DNA of 64,000 bases from Salinibacterium sp. ZJ450 (GTDB lineage: Bacteria > Actinomycetota > Actinomycetes > Actinomycetales > Microbacteriaceae). The stretch spans positions 3,720,001 to 3,784,000 of the forward strand of contig NZ_CP061771.1 of NCBI RefSeq assembly GCF_011751885.2, in the 5' to 3' direction. The notes beneath the pieces were generated by a model. The model saw only the letters and a list, made by a program, of their open reading frames with translations, made no database searches and was not told the DNA's origin. The position numbers and the translations under genes are program-made. Positions 16,856 to 25,210 of this stretch are shown here, in pieces (the first letter of the stretch is position 1; every line of letters starts with the position of its first letter).

Positions 16856-17155
16856 TCAAGCTCGAGGGATCCGCGCCCCCGACTTGACACGTCCTGGCCA
16901 GAGGTCGACGCCAAAGGTGTACTCCAGGCGAGCGATAACGACGAGGTCCGGCCAGGAGTCGCCCTTGAGCACATTCCCCAGCGTGACGTGGTCGATACCA
17001 GCCTCCGCCGCAACGGATCGAATACTGCGGTCACCCATCGCGTGCCGCACATTGAGCGCAAACAGCCGGGCGACCTCGCCAGCTAAATCTTCGGATTTCA
17101 CGTCGGGCCAGCCAACCGCGAGATCACGCGGCTTAGGTCTGGGAGGTCGAGCCAT
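16856..17155 (-). CDS. XRE-like helix-turn-helix regulator
   Basis: 99 residues from ATG 17155. The HTH (about 25-80) reads VARLFALNVRHAMGDRSIRSVAAEAGIDHVTLGNVLKGDSWPDLVVIARLEYTFGVDLWP, the classic XRE arrangement in which the second and third helices meet at AAEAGIDHVTLGNVL. It lies divergent from the Tn7-like operon with 303 bases between, a natural position for a repressor of that operon. Confidence 0.72.
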   Translation of the reverse strand: MARPPRPKPRDLAVGWPDVKSEDLAGEVARLFALNVRHAMGDRSIRSVAAEAGIDHVTLGNVLKGDSWPDLVVIARLEYTFGVDLWPGRVKSGARIPRA

Positions 17156-17458
17156 GACAATACCGTAGAGGACAACGAAGAGTCAGACATCGACACCTCT
17201 CTCCTGTGGTTATAACATTAACCAAGTAATGAATAGCAGCAGTCGGGTCATGACCGCAACCTTTCAGGCGTGTCGCGCACTACGGGCGCGAGCCCAGGTG
17301 CCACAACCGAAGCTTGCCGCTGCCCAAGCGGGATGGACCGTTTTGGGTGTACTGGAGCCTCTCCCGCGGTCACCCAAGAACTCTTCCAACTTCCCACTCT
17401 GTCGGTTATTATTATCGCCAAGCTTGCATTGGATCATTGAGGACGAGCAGGACTCGAG
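17156..17458. promoter_or_regulatory. Divergent control region between the XRE gene and the Tn7-like operon
   Basis: 303 bases. The part next to the XRE gene is A/T-rich (GGTTATAACATTAACC around 17207-17222, a near-palindrome), a likely promoter/operator. A 77-residue plus-strand frame (17229-17462) is open, but its composition and its overlap with the next start do not support it as a gene. Confidence 0.45.
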
Positions 17459-17806
17459 ATGATTAGCATCGCCATTGTGGACCCGGAGCTTCACTACCGG
17501 TCGGGCCTCTCCGTGGTTCTCGAGCGCGATCGTCGCTTGACGGTCGTCATCGCCGCGGCGTCTGTCGATGAGCTCCTCAAGTCCAGGACGCGCCCAAGCG
17601 TGGTGCTGCTTGCCGAATCGATTACGCAGCTCACGACAGTCACCTTGCTCCGCGATCAGTATCGGTGCGCCGTAATCACAGTGCCCAAGAAACAGGCACG
17701 CAAGAGGGCTGAAACCTTCTATGGCGAAGATGCTCGCATTGCGCGGACCCAGCCTCTAGCCGTCCTGATCGCGACGGTGCTCCGCGTTTTGGGAGGGACC
17801 CAGTGA
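17459..17806 (+). CDS. Pseudo-receiver domain protein, first gene of the Tn7-like operon
   Basis: 115 residues. The fold follows a NarL-type receiver: SIAIVDPELHYRSGLSVVLERD at the N-terminus, strand VVLLAES where the phosphorylated Asp normally sits (VLLD), and ITVPKK near the conserved Lys. The acceptor Asp is Ala and one acidic-pocket Asp is missing, so phosphorylation is unlikely. No DNA-binding domain follows. Its stop overlaps the next GTG (GTGA). A receiver-like protein at the head of a tns operon is unusual; a scaffold or regulatory role is inferred. Confidence 0.5.
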   Translation: MISIAIVDPELHYRSGLSVVLERDRRLTVVIAAASVDELLKSRTRPSVVLLAESITQLTTVTLLRDQYRCAVITVPKKQARKRAETFYGEDARIARTQPLAVLIATVLRVLGGTQ

Positions 17807-17997
17807 CTTTCAGGATCGGTGATACTACAGTCGCTGTCATGTCCGCGGAAATCCACCGCGACAAGGTGGACACAGCATCTGGTTCGCATCCGGGCGTTCA
17901 GGCAAACGCACGGTCGCTACTTGGATCCTGCTCCAGCGGTCACTCCACGCTGCGTTCGCCTTCCACAACGACGATGCGAAGCCTTGTTGAGAGCTGA
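17803..17997 (+). CDS. Possible 64-residue coupled ORF
   Basis: GTG 17803 overlaps the previous stop as GTGA, and the stop lies 6 bases before the tnsA GTG. The placement fits a translated link in the operon, but the protein is Ser/Thr-rich and resembles no family. It may simply be a translated spacer. Low support. Confidence 0.3.
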   Translation: MTFRIGDTTVAVMSAEIHRDKVDTASGSHPGVQANARSLLGSCSSGHSTLRSPSTTTMRSLVES

Positions 17998-18003
17998 CAA
18001 CTC

Positions 18004-18765
18004 GTGGGATCCTTCGGCGCGAGCAGAGCCAACCCCTTCGGTCAGAAGAAACCCACTTCGGCCGCCCCAGACATCTACTGGATAGATGAACACAAGGGCG
18101 AGCACATGCTGCACGCCGGACCCGAGCTCACCCATGTACAGCTCGAGCGATCGCTAGCCTCTCGTGAGCCCATCAACTACCCACACAAACGCAACTACCA
18201 GGGTTTCTACTGGTTCGCGCAACTCGAGCATCTTGTTTGGTACGAGTCACTCGTTGAGTGCGCTGCGCTGCGCATGCTCGACCATTTCTGCACCATACGT
18301 GGTATCTCTGCGCAGCCGTTCTGCATCGTTTTCCCCAATAACTTGCGGCACTATCCGGACTATTTTGCGGTCCACGCAAGCGGCGAGCAAGTTGTCTATG
18401 ACGTTCGGCCCGCCGCGCTTCTGGACCCCAAAACTATCCAGACCTTCGTCATGACGGAGTCAGTTTGCCAAGCCGTCGGCTGGAGATATGAGGTGCTGAC
18501 GGGAGCTCCCAACCGGTCAGCGAGTCAGAACCTGGAATGGATTGCGGGCTATCGATTCGACAGGTTCGCGCCGCCCTCGGCTGTCGTCGAGAGCGTCCGG
18601 GCTATCTGCGCTGATCCCGTTTCAATCGGGCGCGCCGCGAGCGCGCTGGGGTTCCCGACCGCGTACGCAGCGCTCTTTCACTTGATGTGGAAGCGTGCCT
18701 TGTTTTTCGACTTGATGGCGCCATTGGGCGACGACACCCTCATCATCTGGGACGGTGAACCATGA
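18004..18765 (+). CDS. tnsA: TnsA-like transposon end-cleaving endonuclease
   Basis: 253 residues from GTG 18004. The TnsA nuclease core is at 64-140: RNYQGFYWFAQLEHLVWYESLVE (Glu 81 or 85), QPFCIVFPN..HYPDYFAVH (Asp 119), VYDVRP (Asp 133, Arg 135 in the place of the Q-x-K of E. coli TnsA). This E-D-D/Q-x-K/R set is that of the actinobacterial TnsA-like subunits. It cuts the 5' ends of the element while TnsB cuts the 3' ends, giving simple insertions. The C-terminal part (about 165-253) would bind TnsC. Overlaps tnsB by 4 bases (ATGA). Confidence 0.82.
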   Translation: MGSFGASRANPFGQKKPTSAAPDIYWIDEHKGEHMLHAGPELTHVQLERSLASREPINYPHKRNYQGFYWFAQLEHLVWYESLVECAALRMLDHFCTIRGISAQPFCIVFPNNLRHYPDYFAVHASGEQVVYDVRPAALLDPKTIQTFVMTESVCQAVGWRYEVLTGAPNRSASQNLEWIAGYRFDRFAPPSAVVESVRAICADPVSIGRAASALGFPTAYAALFHLMWKRALFFDLMAPLGDDTLIIWDGEP

Positions 18766-20750
18766 GCGGCGACGGGCAGAAGCGAAGCTTCGAACCAGGT
18801 GAACTCCTCCTTCTCCGAGGAATCAAGTTCGCCGTGGTGATCGTCGAGGAGGACTGGGTGACACTCCGCGACATGAACTCGGGCGCCGTGCGGAGCGTTC
18901 CGATTGGCCAAGTAGACCGACCCTCACGATCAAGCGTGTCATCTGAGCCCGGCCGGCTTCGTCTCAGCGCCAGCCTCCCAGAATTGAACCCCCCTGATCT
19001 CGATCTGCACATGCGTGAACTTGTGACCGGGCAACAACTCAGCGGCGCCATTGAGCCGCGCCCTCAATATCGGCCGGAGCTTCCCGCTGGGGTTCGCGAA
19101 AGGTCAAAGCTCGACGAACTCGACCGGCTTGGGGCTCCCATGACGCTGCGCTCACTGCAAAACAAAAAGCGGAGCTGGAAGATCGGCGGGCCTGCCGCCC
19201 TCGTTGACGGCCGGAAACTACGCGCCCAGGACCCGCTGGGGCGCGTTCACCCCAAGGTCAGGCAGGCGATCCTCGAAACAATTGACGACAGCATATTCAC
19301 ATCGACTGGCTCTCTGGACGCCTTTATCGCTCGCACTCGTGATCATCTCGAAGTGCTCGATCCTGACTTCCGAAGCCGGTTTCCGTCTCGCTCCGCCATG
19401 CGTAACTACCTCAAGATGCTCGGCAACGGCAAACACACCCTTGGCAAGGCAACTACGAGACAATCAGCCGCCAACCAGCCGAAGGGACTGAATAGGACCC
19501 GAGTCGAGCTATTCCCTGGAAGCGCCGTCCAGATCGACAGCTCCGGCTTCGACATCATGGTCCGCGACTACAAAGGAAGGGCGCATGCTGCGCAGCTAAC
19601 GGTGATGATCGACATACCCACGAGGCTCATCATCGGCAGCTGTCTTCGGATAGTGGCAATGAAGGCAATCGACCACGTACATCTACTTGCCCGAGCGCTA
19701 CTCCCTCCAGAGTCCCGACCTGTCGACCGAGAGCTGACGGAACTCCTTAGTAAGGACGTGTGGCCTGCTGTGTTCGGTTCAGAGCTTGACGTTGCCCTGC
19801 TTCCGGCTCCGTACGTGCGCCCGCACGTACTTGTCACGGATCACGGCGCGGACTACGTATCTCGAGAGTTTGTGTCAGCATGCGACCGCTTCGGTGTCAC
19901 AAGAATTGAGGCCGCGTCCTACACCCCAACCGACAAGCCCAACGTCGAACGATTGTTCCGATACATCGAGACTGGATTCGCCCAGTACATTCCCGGTTTC
20001 ACAGGCGGAAGCCCGGAAAATCGCGGGCGTAACGTCGAAAAACAGGAGCTCTTGAGCATTGAGCAACTGGCCCGCCTGTTTGACGTTTGGTGCACTTACA
20101 TCTACGCCAACCGCCGACATGCATCGTTGCGGGATCCGCTGTACCCGAGCATCATGCACTCACCCAATACCCTGTATCAAGCCATGCGGCGATTCACGTC
20201 CGACGAGCCGCTGCAACCGATCACGAGCGACGGCTACATCTCTCTCATGTCGCCGGACTATCGCACAATCGGGCGTCTCGGGGTGAGCTTCCGAAACCGA
20301 AGGTACGACTCGCGGGAGTTGGATCCATACCGCGGCATGCCGTCTAACTGGGCTGGCGCAGGTCGCCGGTGGCCCATACGATTTGACCCCTACAACTACG
20401 GCCAGGTCTGGGTTGAGAAGCCGAACCACGACTGGATCGCATGCAAATTGGTTGACCGAAGCCACCTTGACCAGCCGTTCGGAAAGGCAATTGAGGACTG
20501 GGCTCGCCTCTATGATCAGGGCTCGATATCGGTGACGAACGAAGAGGCGCACGCAGTGACGAGCGGGCTCGTCAAGGGGCATCAGCAACGGAAGAGGGAG
20601 GAGTCGCACAGCGCCCGAAACGATGCGGCTCGTCAGCGCGAATCTGAACTTGGCGCACACCTTGCGATCTCAGCGGAGCCATCGCGCAGCTATGACCTCG
20701 CGGCGATTGAGCCGATGGAAATTGAACTCGATGAGGAGGACACACCTTGA
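18762..20750 (+). CDS. tnsB: TnsB-like DDE transposase
   Basis: 662 residues. The catalytic core has all three acidic residues: Asp 259 (VQIDSSGFD), Asp 360 (VTDHGADYVS) and Glu 396 (DKPNVERLFR), with the HGADY and KPNVE contexts typical of TnsB/Mu-type integrases. N-terminal helical domains (about 110-245) should bind the element ends. A beta-barrel segment (about 500-565) and a charged C-terminal tail follow, and the tail (PMEIELDEED) probably contacts TnsC. Overlaps tnsA and tnsC by four bases each. No damage is visible. Confidence 0.88.
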   Translation: MSGDGQKRSFEPGELLLLRGIKFAVVIVEEDWVTLRDMNSGAVRSVPIGQVDRPSRSSVSSEPGRLRLSASLPELNPPDLDLHMRELVTGQQLSGAIEPRPQYRPELPAGVRERSKLDELDRLGAPMTLRSLQNKKRSWKIGGPAALVDGRKLRAQDPLGRVHPKVRQAILETIDDSIFTSTGSLDAFIARTRDHLEVLDPDFRSRFPSRSAMRNYLKMLGNGKHTLGKATTRQSAANQPKGLNRTRVELFPGSAVQIDSSGFDIMVRDYKGRAHAAQLTVMIDIPTRLIIGSCLRIVAMKAIDHVHLLARALLPPESRPVDRELTELLSKDVWPAVFGSELDVALLPAPYVRPHVLVTDHGADYVSREFVSACDRFGVTRIEAASYTPTDKPNVERLFRYIETGFAQYIPGFTGGSPENRGRNVEKQELLSIEQLARLFDVWCTYIYANRRHASLRDPLYPSIMHSPNTLYQAMRRFTSDEPLQPITSDGYISLMSPDYRTIGRLGVSFRNRRYDSRELDPYRGMPSNWAGAGRRWPIRFDPYNYGQVWVEKPNHDWIACKLVDRSHLDQPFGKAIEDWARLYDQGSISVTNEEAHAVTSGLVKGHQQRKREESHSARNDAARQRESELGAHLAISAEPSRSYDLAAIEPMEIELDEEDTP

Positions 20751-21796
20751 AAGAATTGAGCGAGGATGATGACGAGCGTGGATTGCACCGAGCCGCAGGC
20801 CTTCGACAGTTCCTCTCGGTGCCTCAGACCAGGCCGACTTCGCCGAGCTGGGACGAAATGCGCCGCTGGGACGCTGAGACCCGCCGTAGGTTCGACAGAA
20901 CCCGTCTAATGGATCTCGGTGGGGATTTGATTGTCCCAACCCGCCTAATTCGGTCGCTGATAGAAACGCTCGGCGATACTATGTGGCTCTCGCAGAAAAA
21001 ACGGGGTCGATCTGGTGTTCTGTTGTCTGGAACCCCCGTTTCGGGCAAGACGACAGCTTGTCTGGAATGTATGCGGCACCTTTACCACACCTACACCGAA
21101 GTCTTTCCGGATGCAGCGGATGCGAACTCTGTGCCCATCATCTTTGTATCCGTGCCGCCCAACGCTACCGCCAAAGCGATGGTCGGAAGATTTGCAATAT
21201 TCCTCGGGCTTCCGATGCGTACGAACGCCACCGCAGAAGAGATCATTCAGATGGTCATTCCGCAGATGTACGCGGCGAACACTCGCCTCCTCGTCATCGA
21301 TGAGATTCAGAACCTTGCAGGGAAGACTGAAGGCGTCCATCACGCAGCTCAAGTGTTGAAAGACCTGATCGAAGCTGTACCTGTTTCCTTTCTCTATTCG
21401 GGGTTCAACATAGAGAACGGTCCCTTTTTCGCTGGCCCGCACGGCGAGCAATTTATGGGTCGAAGCCAATTGCTCCGGCTCCACGACTATCCCGCGGGGA
21501 CTGTCGAGCAAGCGAGGGAATGGAACGGCTTGCTCGCTGGGTTTTGGAAGCGCCTTGGGCTACTGAGCTCGGAGCAGAACCCTCTGCAGCCGCTGAGTAG
21601 CTACATCCACGAGCGCACCGGTGGGCGGATAGGTTCGGTCAACACTCTCTTGACGCGCTCTGCGATGAGGGTCGTTCGGGAACAACGAGACCCTGCCGAC
21701 GAGCTAATCACGCTCGACGTCATGGAACGAATCCAACTCGACGCAAAGGCACCGAATGGTGGTCTCCCATTTGGGGTGAGGCATGCACCCGACTGA
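20747..21796 (+). CDS. tnsC: TnsC/TniB-like AAA+ ATPase
   Basis: 349 residues from TTG 20747 (overlap TTGA with the tnsB stop). Walker A is GTPVSGKTT (95-103), Walker B LLVIDEIQNL (181-190), and a sensor region follows near 215-225 (VSFLYSGF). The family forms filaments or rings on target DNA and passes the target from TniQ to the TnsAB transposase. Overlaps the TniQ gene by 14 bases. Intact. Confidence 0.85.
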   Translation: MKELSEDDDERGLHRAAGLRQFLSVPQTRPTSPSWDEMRRWDAETRRRFDRTRLMDLGGDLIVPTRLIRSLIETLGDTMWLSQKKRGRSGVLLSGTPVSGKTTACLECMRHLYHTYTEVFPDAADANSVPIIFVSVPPNATAKAMVGRFAIFLGLPMRTNATAEEIIQMVIPQMYAANTRLLVIDEIQNLAGKTEGVHHAAQVLKDLIEAVPVSFLYSGFNIENGPFFAGPHGEQFMGRSQLLRLHDYPAGTVEQAREWNGLLAGFWKRLGLLSSEQNPLQPLSSYIHERTGGRIGSVNTLLTRSAMRVVREQRDPADELITLDVMERIQLDAKAPNGGLPFGVRHAPD

Positions 21797-24089
21797 GCGG
21801 TCTAAGGTCAGGCCGCTGCGCCTGGCACCCAAACCCGGGCATCTCGAGTCGGATGAGAGCTATGTCGAACGGCTCCTGAGCGCAAACTCTGTTCAGGCGA
21901 GCCATTTCGAATGGTGCGCGCGACAAATTCGACAGGCCGATCCTGGCACAAGCTCGTATGAAGCGCGCCTTCAAGTACTGAAGGTGCTCAGTGGAAATAG
22001 ATACCAGCACCGATACGAGACGAGGGCATGGAATCGGCTGAGGTCGGGAAGCGTTCAGGAACTTTTACGCACGGCGCCCCGGCACGACATTCTGCCGCTC
22101 CCACGATACAGCTGTGCTCGGTGCGAGCATGGGGAACGTGTGGCACAAGTGCCTCATCTTTACCCCTATGTGTGCCACAAGCACGCAGTATGGATCGGAC
22201 CCGGATGCCCCTTTGACGAGCAACACCGAGTGGATCAAACGACAGTCCGAGCAGATCGCCGACTACGCGATCTGCTTCAATCAGGGCGTTTGGACGAGAC
22301 TCTCCTGAACGAACTAGAGTCCATCGTCACTCACGCCATGGAGGGGGCCGACCGGCCTGGAAGGTCCCGCGCGAAGTCATCCCACTTCGCGACCGTTGTT
22401 CGATTGGGTGACCTCATCACCGCCCCAGCTTTCCAGCAGAAACTCTTCGACCCGCATCTCACCTTCCGCGATGCATACGCCGAGCTGGTTGACTCGATAG
22501 ACGAAACTATTGGACCTCACCCGGCTCTTGTCGATGGCCTATGGCTTTGGATCCGGCCAGATTTCGCCACGATCCGCGACAAGCTGCTCGGCTGGGACCA
22601 ACCGCACCGCAGCTATCAGGTCTGCCGTAGCGCTATCGACCTAAAGGACGTCACCCGTCCGCTCGAACCATTCGAGCGTTACATCGAATGCCTGCGCACT
22701 AGCCTCGGGAATGAGTGGCTCGAATGCATCGCGCTATTTGTTGCCGAGTCAGACGCTCCAACACGTCTACGGACGAGATCGACGTCGGCGACGGCTCTGT
22801 TGAATCTCTGCCCACGCGGCCATACGACTTTGCGCCAGCCATCGTTCGTCGCCGAGTCGTTCAAGAACCAAATGCCCGGATGCTCAATATGCGCCGGCGA
22901 CAAGAAGCTGCGAGGGTGTAACACGCTGGTGGATCTCCATCCGGCTGTCGCCGCGCGCTGGCATCCCGAGAAGAACAAGTCAGTGGATATTCATGCTGTG
23001 GCTTTGAGTGACAAGACGACCTGGTACTGGTGGTTATGTCCGCAGAATCACTCCTACCGCGGCACGGTGTTTGCGGAGATCGTTCGCCAGGTGTGTCCCA
23101 CGTGCGAGGCGCACGCCCCTGGCCGGGTTACCCCCGAACGTAATCTGGCCGCATATTACCCTGACATCGCAGCTGAGTTGTACTGGGCCCCTGGTGAAGA
23201 CTTAGCCCCAGCCACCATTGCGCCGAATTCTAAGAAATGGCTGTGGTGGCGATGCAGTCAGGAGCACTTCTTCTACCAAGAAGTACGGGCTCGGGTGCGC
23301 GGCACGGGATGCGAGTACTGCGCGGGGCGCGCCACTCTGCCCGGTTTCAACGACCTAGCCTCGATGTCTCTGGGTCTCGCGAACGAATGGGATTGCCCGA
23401 TGAACGGGATGCCAGCAGACCTAGCAGGGCCGGGTTTAGGTGGCCTGCACTTCTGGAGATGTCAACGCAATCACTCCTTCTACGAGTCAATACCTGCAAG
23501 AGAGCGGGGAGCAGGGTGTCCGTATTGTGACGATCGCCTGGTCTTGCCCGGCTTCAACGACATTGCAACCAGACACCCGGACTGGGTCGAAAAGTGGCAC
23601 GTTGGCTTGAACCTTGGCTTGGAGCCCTATGAGGTGCTGGCGGCTGGAGGGGTTCGCCTTTGGTGGTGCTGCGCGCACGGCCATCCCTACCCAAAGTCGG
23701 TGAAGCAAATGACCGCGAACTCCAATTGTCCGATTTGCGACCACGAGGAGGGATTCGAAATGTTCACGCTTGCGGCACGCTACCCGTTCATAATCCTCGA
23801 TTGGGACTTTGAAGCCAATATGGGCCTTTCTCCGGCTGAAATCCTCCCCGGAAATCAAGGTCGATTCTGGACTTGCGAGGTTGGCCACACTCGATACGCG
23901 AAGGCTACCAACCGTCTGCGCACCCATGGCTGTCCCGACTGCCCGGTACGGCTTAGGGCGGGACAGCGTCGTTCGCCCAGCGCTGCGCGAGTCCTACCTT
24001 GGACGTACAAGGACGAAGGAGCGGGCAGCGGCGGTATACCGAGCGAGCGATTCGAAGTCTTGGCTTTGAGACTCCGGTCGCGGAGGTGA
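21783..24089 (+). CDS. tniQ: TniQ/TnsD-like target selector with six treble-clef zinc fingers
   Basis: 768 residues from ATG 21783. Residues 1-160 form the TniQ domain (DESYVERLLSANS; zinc cluster CARC 111-114 with CHKH 131-134). From about 340 to 725 the protein repeats a C-x4-H...CxxC unit about every 70 residues (Cys pairs near 343/370, 419/441, 491/513, 560/582, 630/652, 698/720) with FNDLA---P-L--EW and WW-C---H motifs, i.e. DUF4379 (treble-clef zinc ribbon) repeats. Ordinary TniQ proteins are shorter and lack this array. I infer a sequence-specific DNA-binding arm that chooses the insertion site. Confidence 0.82.
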   Translation: MHPTERSKVRPLRLAPKPGHLESDESYVERLLSANSVQASHFEWCARQIRQADPGTSSYEARLQVLKVLSGNRYQHRYETRAWNRLRSGSVQELLRTAPRHDILPLPRYSCARCEHGERVAQVPHLYPYVCHKHAVWIGPGCPFDEQHRVDQTTVRADRRLRDLLQSGRLDETLLNELESIVTHAMEGADRPGRSRAKSSHFATVVRLGDLITAPAFQQKLFDPHLTFRDAYAELVDSIDETIGPHPALVDGLWLWIRPDFATIRDKLLGWDQPHRSYQVCRSAIDLKDVTRPLEPFERYIECLRTSLGNEWLECIALFVAESDAPTRLRTRSTSATALLNLCPRGHTTLRQPSFVAESFKNQMPGCSICAGDKKLRGCNTLVDLHPAVAARWHPEKNKSVDIHAVALSDKTTWYWWLCPQNHSYRGTVFAEIVRQVCPTCEAHAPGRVTPERNLAAYYPDIAAELYWAPGEDLAPATIAPNSKKWLWWRCSQEHFFYQEVRARVRGTGCEYCAGRATLPGFNDLASMSLGLANEWDCPMNGMPADLAGPGLGGLHFWRCQRNHSFYESIPARERGAGCPYCDDRLVLPGFNDIATRHPDWVEKWHVGLNLGLEPYEVLAAGGVRLWWCCAHGHPYPKSVKQMTANSNCPICDHEEGFEMFTLAARYPFIILDWDFEANMGLSPAEILPGNQGRFWTCEVGHTRYAKATNRLRTHGCPDCPVRLRAGQRRSPSAARVLPWTYKDEGAGSGGIPSERFEVLALRLRSRR

Positions 24090-24092
24090 GGA

Positions 24093-24797
24093 TTGGACGA
24101 AGTCACCGACAGGGATTGGCTGCTCTTTCGCGATTGGTGCACGTCCATGCAAATCGACGCTTTGAGCTGCACGACACGCGAAATCGAAGCGTTTCTTAGA
24201 GACGTGTCTGGGCCGGAGGCCACTCAGAAGAGACGGACCAGGGCCATACTGCGTGCGCTGAAGTCTGGCGGTCTCAAGACCCGATCCACAGGCGGCCTCG
24301 ATGAGGGTTGGCCACAACTGTTGGAAAAGATGCCGGCATCCGGATTCCCCGCCGGCCTTCGAGGCAGACGCGACGCTTGGTTGCTCGTTCTAATCGCCGT
24401 ATTGGGGATGAGTAGTCGAGAGGCCCTCGCTGTGGAAACGCGAGATGTGAAGCTGCAACCTGAAATTGCCATTGCACGACGCATGGTCGCGCGAGCGGAC
24501 TCAGCACCGGCGTGCCCGGCATGCGCCGTTACACGGTGGTTGCGGGTGCTCGGGCCAGCCGCTGCCGGGATGACAGCCATGACGGTAGACATCCTCAACC
24601 GTCCCCACGGCGCCGACCTTATCCACGACTGCTCGATTTCCATTGACCAACAGTGGCGAAATGTCGACACGCTACTCCCGAAAATGGATCTTCGTGGATG
24701 GATCAATCCGGCCTCGCCATTGAGCGTGAGCAGTCTGACCTCGATAATTCGCCACCGCCAGCGAGCAGTCCGAGAGGCGCCCCAACCCTCCTACTAG
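24093..24797 (+). CDS. Degenerate tyrosine-recombinase-like protein, last gene of the Tn7-like operon
   Basis: 234 residues from TTG 24093, which has GGAGGTGAG directly upstream. Residues 1-75 resemble a SAM-like core-binding domain (WLLFRDWCTSMQIDALSCTTREIEAFL). Residues 105-165 resemble the start of an integrase catalytic domain (RGRRDAWLLVLIAVLGMSSREALAVETRDV), but the first catalytic Arg position (usually GLRxSEL) is Ser, and no HxxR or terminal Tyr is seen. It is probably a DNA-binding relic or accessory factor, not an active recombinase. Its stop lies 98 bases before the element's right end. Confidence 0.55.
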   Translation: MDEVTDRDWLLFRDWCTSMQIDALSCTTREIEAFLRDVSGPEATQKRRTRAILRALKSGGLKTRSTGGLDEGWPQLLEKMPASGFPAGLRGRRDAWLLVLIAVLGMSSREALAVETRDVKLQPEIAIARRMVARADSAPACPACAVTRWLRVLGPAAAGMTAMTVDILNRPHGADLIHDCSISIDQQWRNVDTLLPKMDLRGWINPASPLSVSSLTSIIRHRQRAVREAPQPSY

Positions 24798-24897
24798 TTC
24801 GGCTTTCGGGCAAGCGTGACGGTGAGGTTTCGCAAGCGACACTTGAACCGTCAACGAAAAATGGTTTGCGTTACGAAAACTATATTTGCGATCAACA
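24798..24897. other. Candidate right end of the Tn7-like element
   Basis: Reading inward from 24897, the end begins TGTTGATCGCAAATATAG, matching the TGT...ACA ends of Tn7-like elements. Two related units spaced about 21 bases apart (CAACGAAAAATGG and TTACGAAAACTA on the plus strand) could be TnsB sites. The next base outside starts sequence shared with copy B gene Y (ACCGCCCT). The assignment is by pattern only. Confidence 0.5.
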
Positions 24898-24941
24898 ACC
24901 GCCCTGATCGATGCTCCGCAATTTGGGCAGGAGAGATTCAC
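24898..24941 (-). pseudogene. Gene Y, truncated by the transposon end (copy C)
   Basis: GTG 24941 begins the same protein as copies A and B (NLSCPNCGASIRAV) but the match stops after 15 codons at the ACA terminus. The frame then runs into the transposon end and the recombinase gene's antisense, ending at 24672. The second zinc-binding pair is lost. Its leader keeps the long stem (24977-25021), with one U-G wobble when read on this strand. Confidence 0.7.
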
Positions 24942-24976
24942 GAGCAGTCCTCTCCCGGTAAGCGTGATTCGAATGT

Positions 24977-25091
24977 GCTTCGCCTCCGGGATACAACCCG
25001 AATGCGCCCCGGAGACGAAGCGAGCACGATCCACTCATGTCTCTACCCGGAGACAGGGATGACGTGCCAAACGCCTGCAGGGGGGCAGGCG
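24977..25091 (-). ncRNA. Structured leader upstream of gene Y (copy C)
   Basis: Same three hairpins as in copies A and B. The long stem reads GCTTCGTCTCC/GGAGGCGAAGC on the minus strand: the single change is a U-G wobble there but would be a C-A mismatch on the plus strand. This strand-specific tolerance supports an RNA made in the gene Y direction. Confidence 0.45.
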
Positions 25092-25210
25092 TTCTGACGA
25101 GCATAAGGGGGGTACAGATCAGTTTTGTTCTCTTCGAAGCGACTGTGGCCCAGTCGTTAGAATCGACGTAACGCAGCGGCCGGGCTGCTCCAAGCACCAC
25201 AGGAGCACTC

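Larger units (their letters stand above)
17459..24897 (+). mobile_element. Tn7-like transposition module (left end not found)
   Basis: Seven plus-strand genes run as one overlapping unit: pseudo-receiver, small ORF, TnsA endonuclease, TnsB DDE transposase, TnsC ATPase, TniQ target selector and a degenerate tyrosine recombinase. The right end is taken as the ACA at 24895-24897, where gene Y of copy C is interrupted. TnsA+TnsB implies cut-and-paste movement. Gabija and other genes to the left lie between repeat copies B and C and are probably cargo, but I could not find the matching TGT left terminus or a target duplication, so the true extent is unknown. Confidence 0.75.

Noticed and set aside
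17229-17462. 77-residue frame before the Tn7-like operon
   Set aside because: No ribosome site, no family resemblance, and it occupies the expected promoter region.
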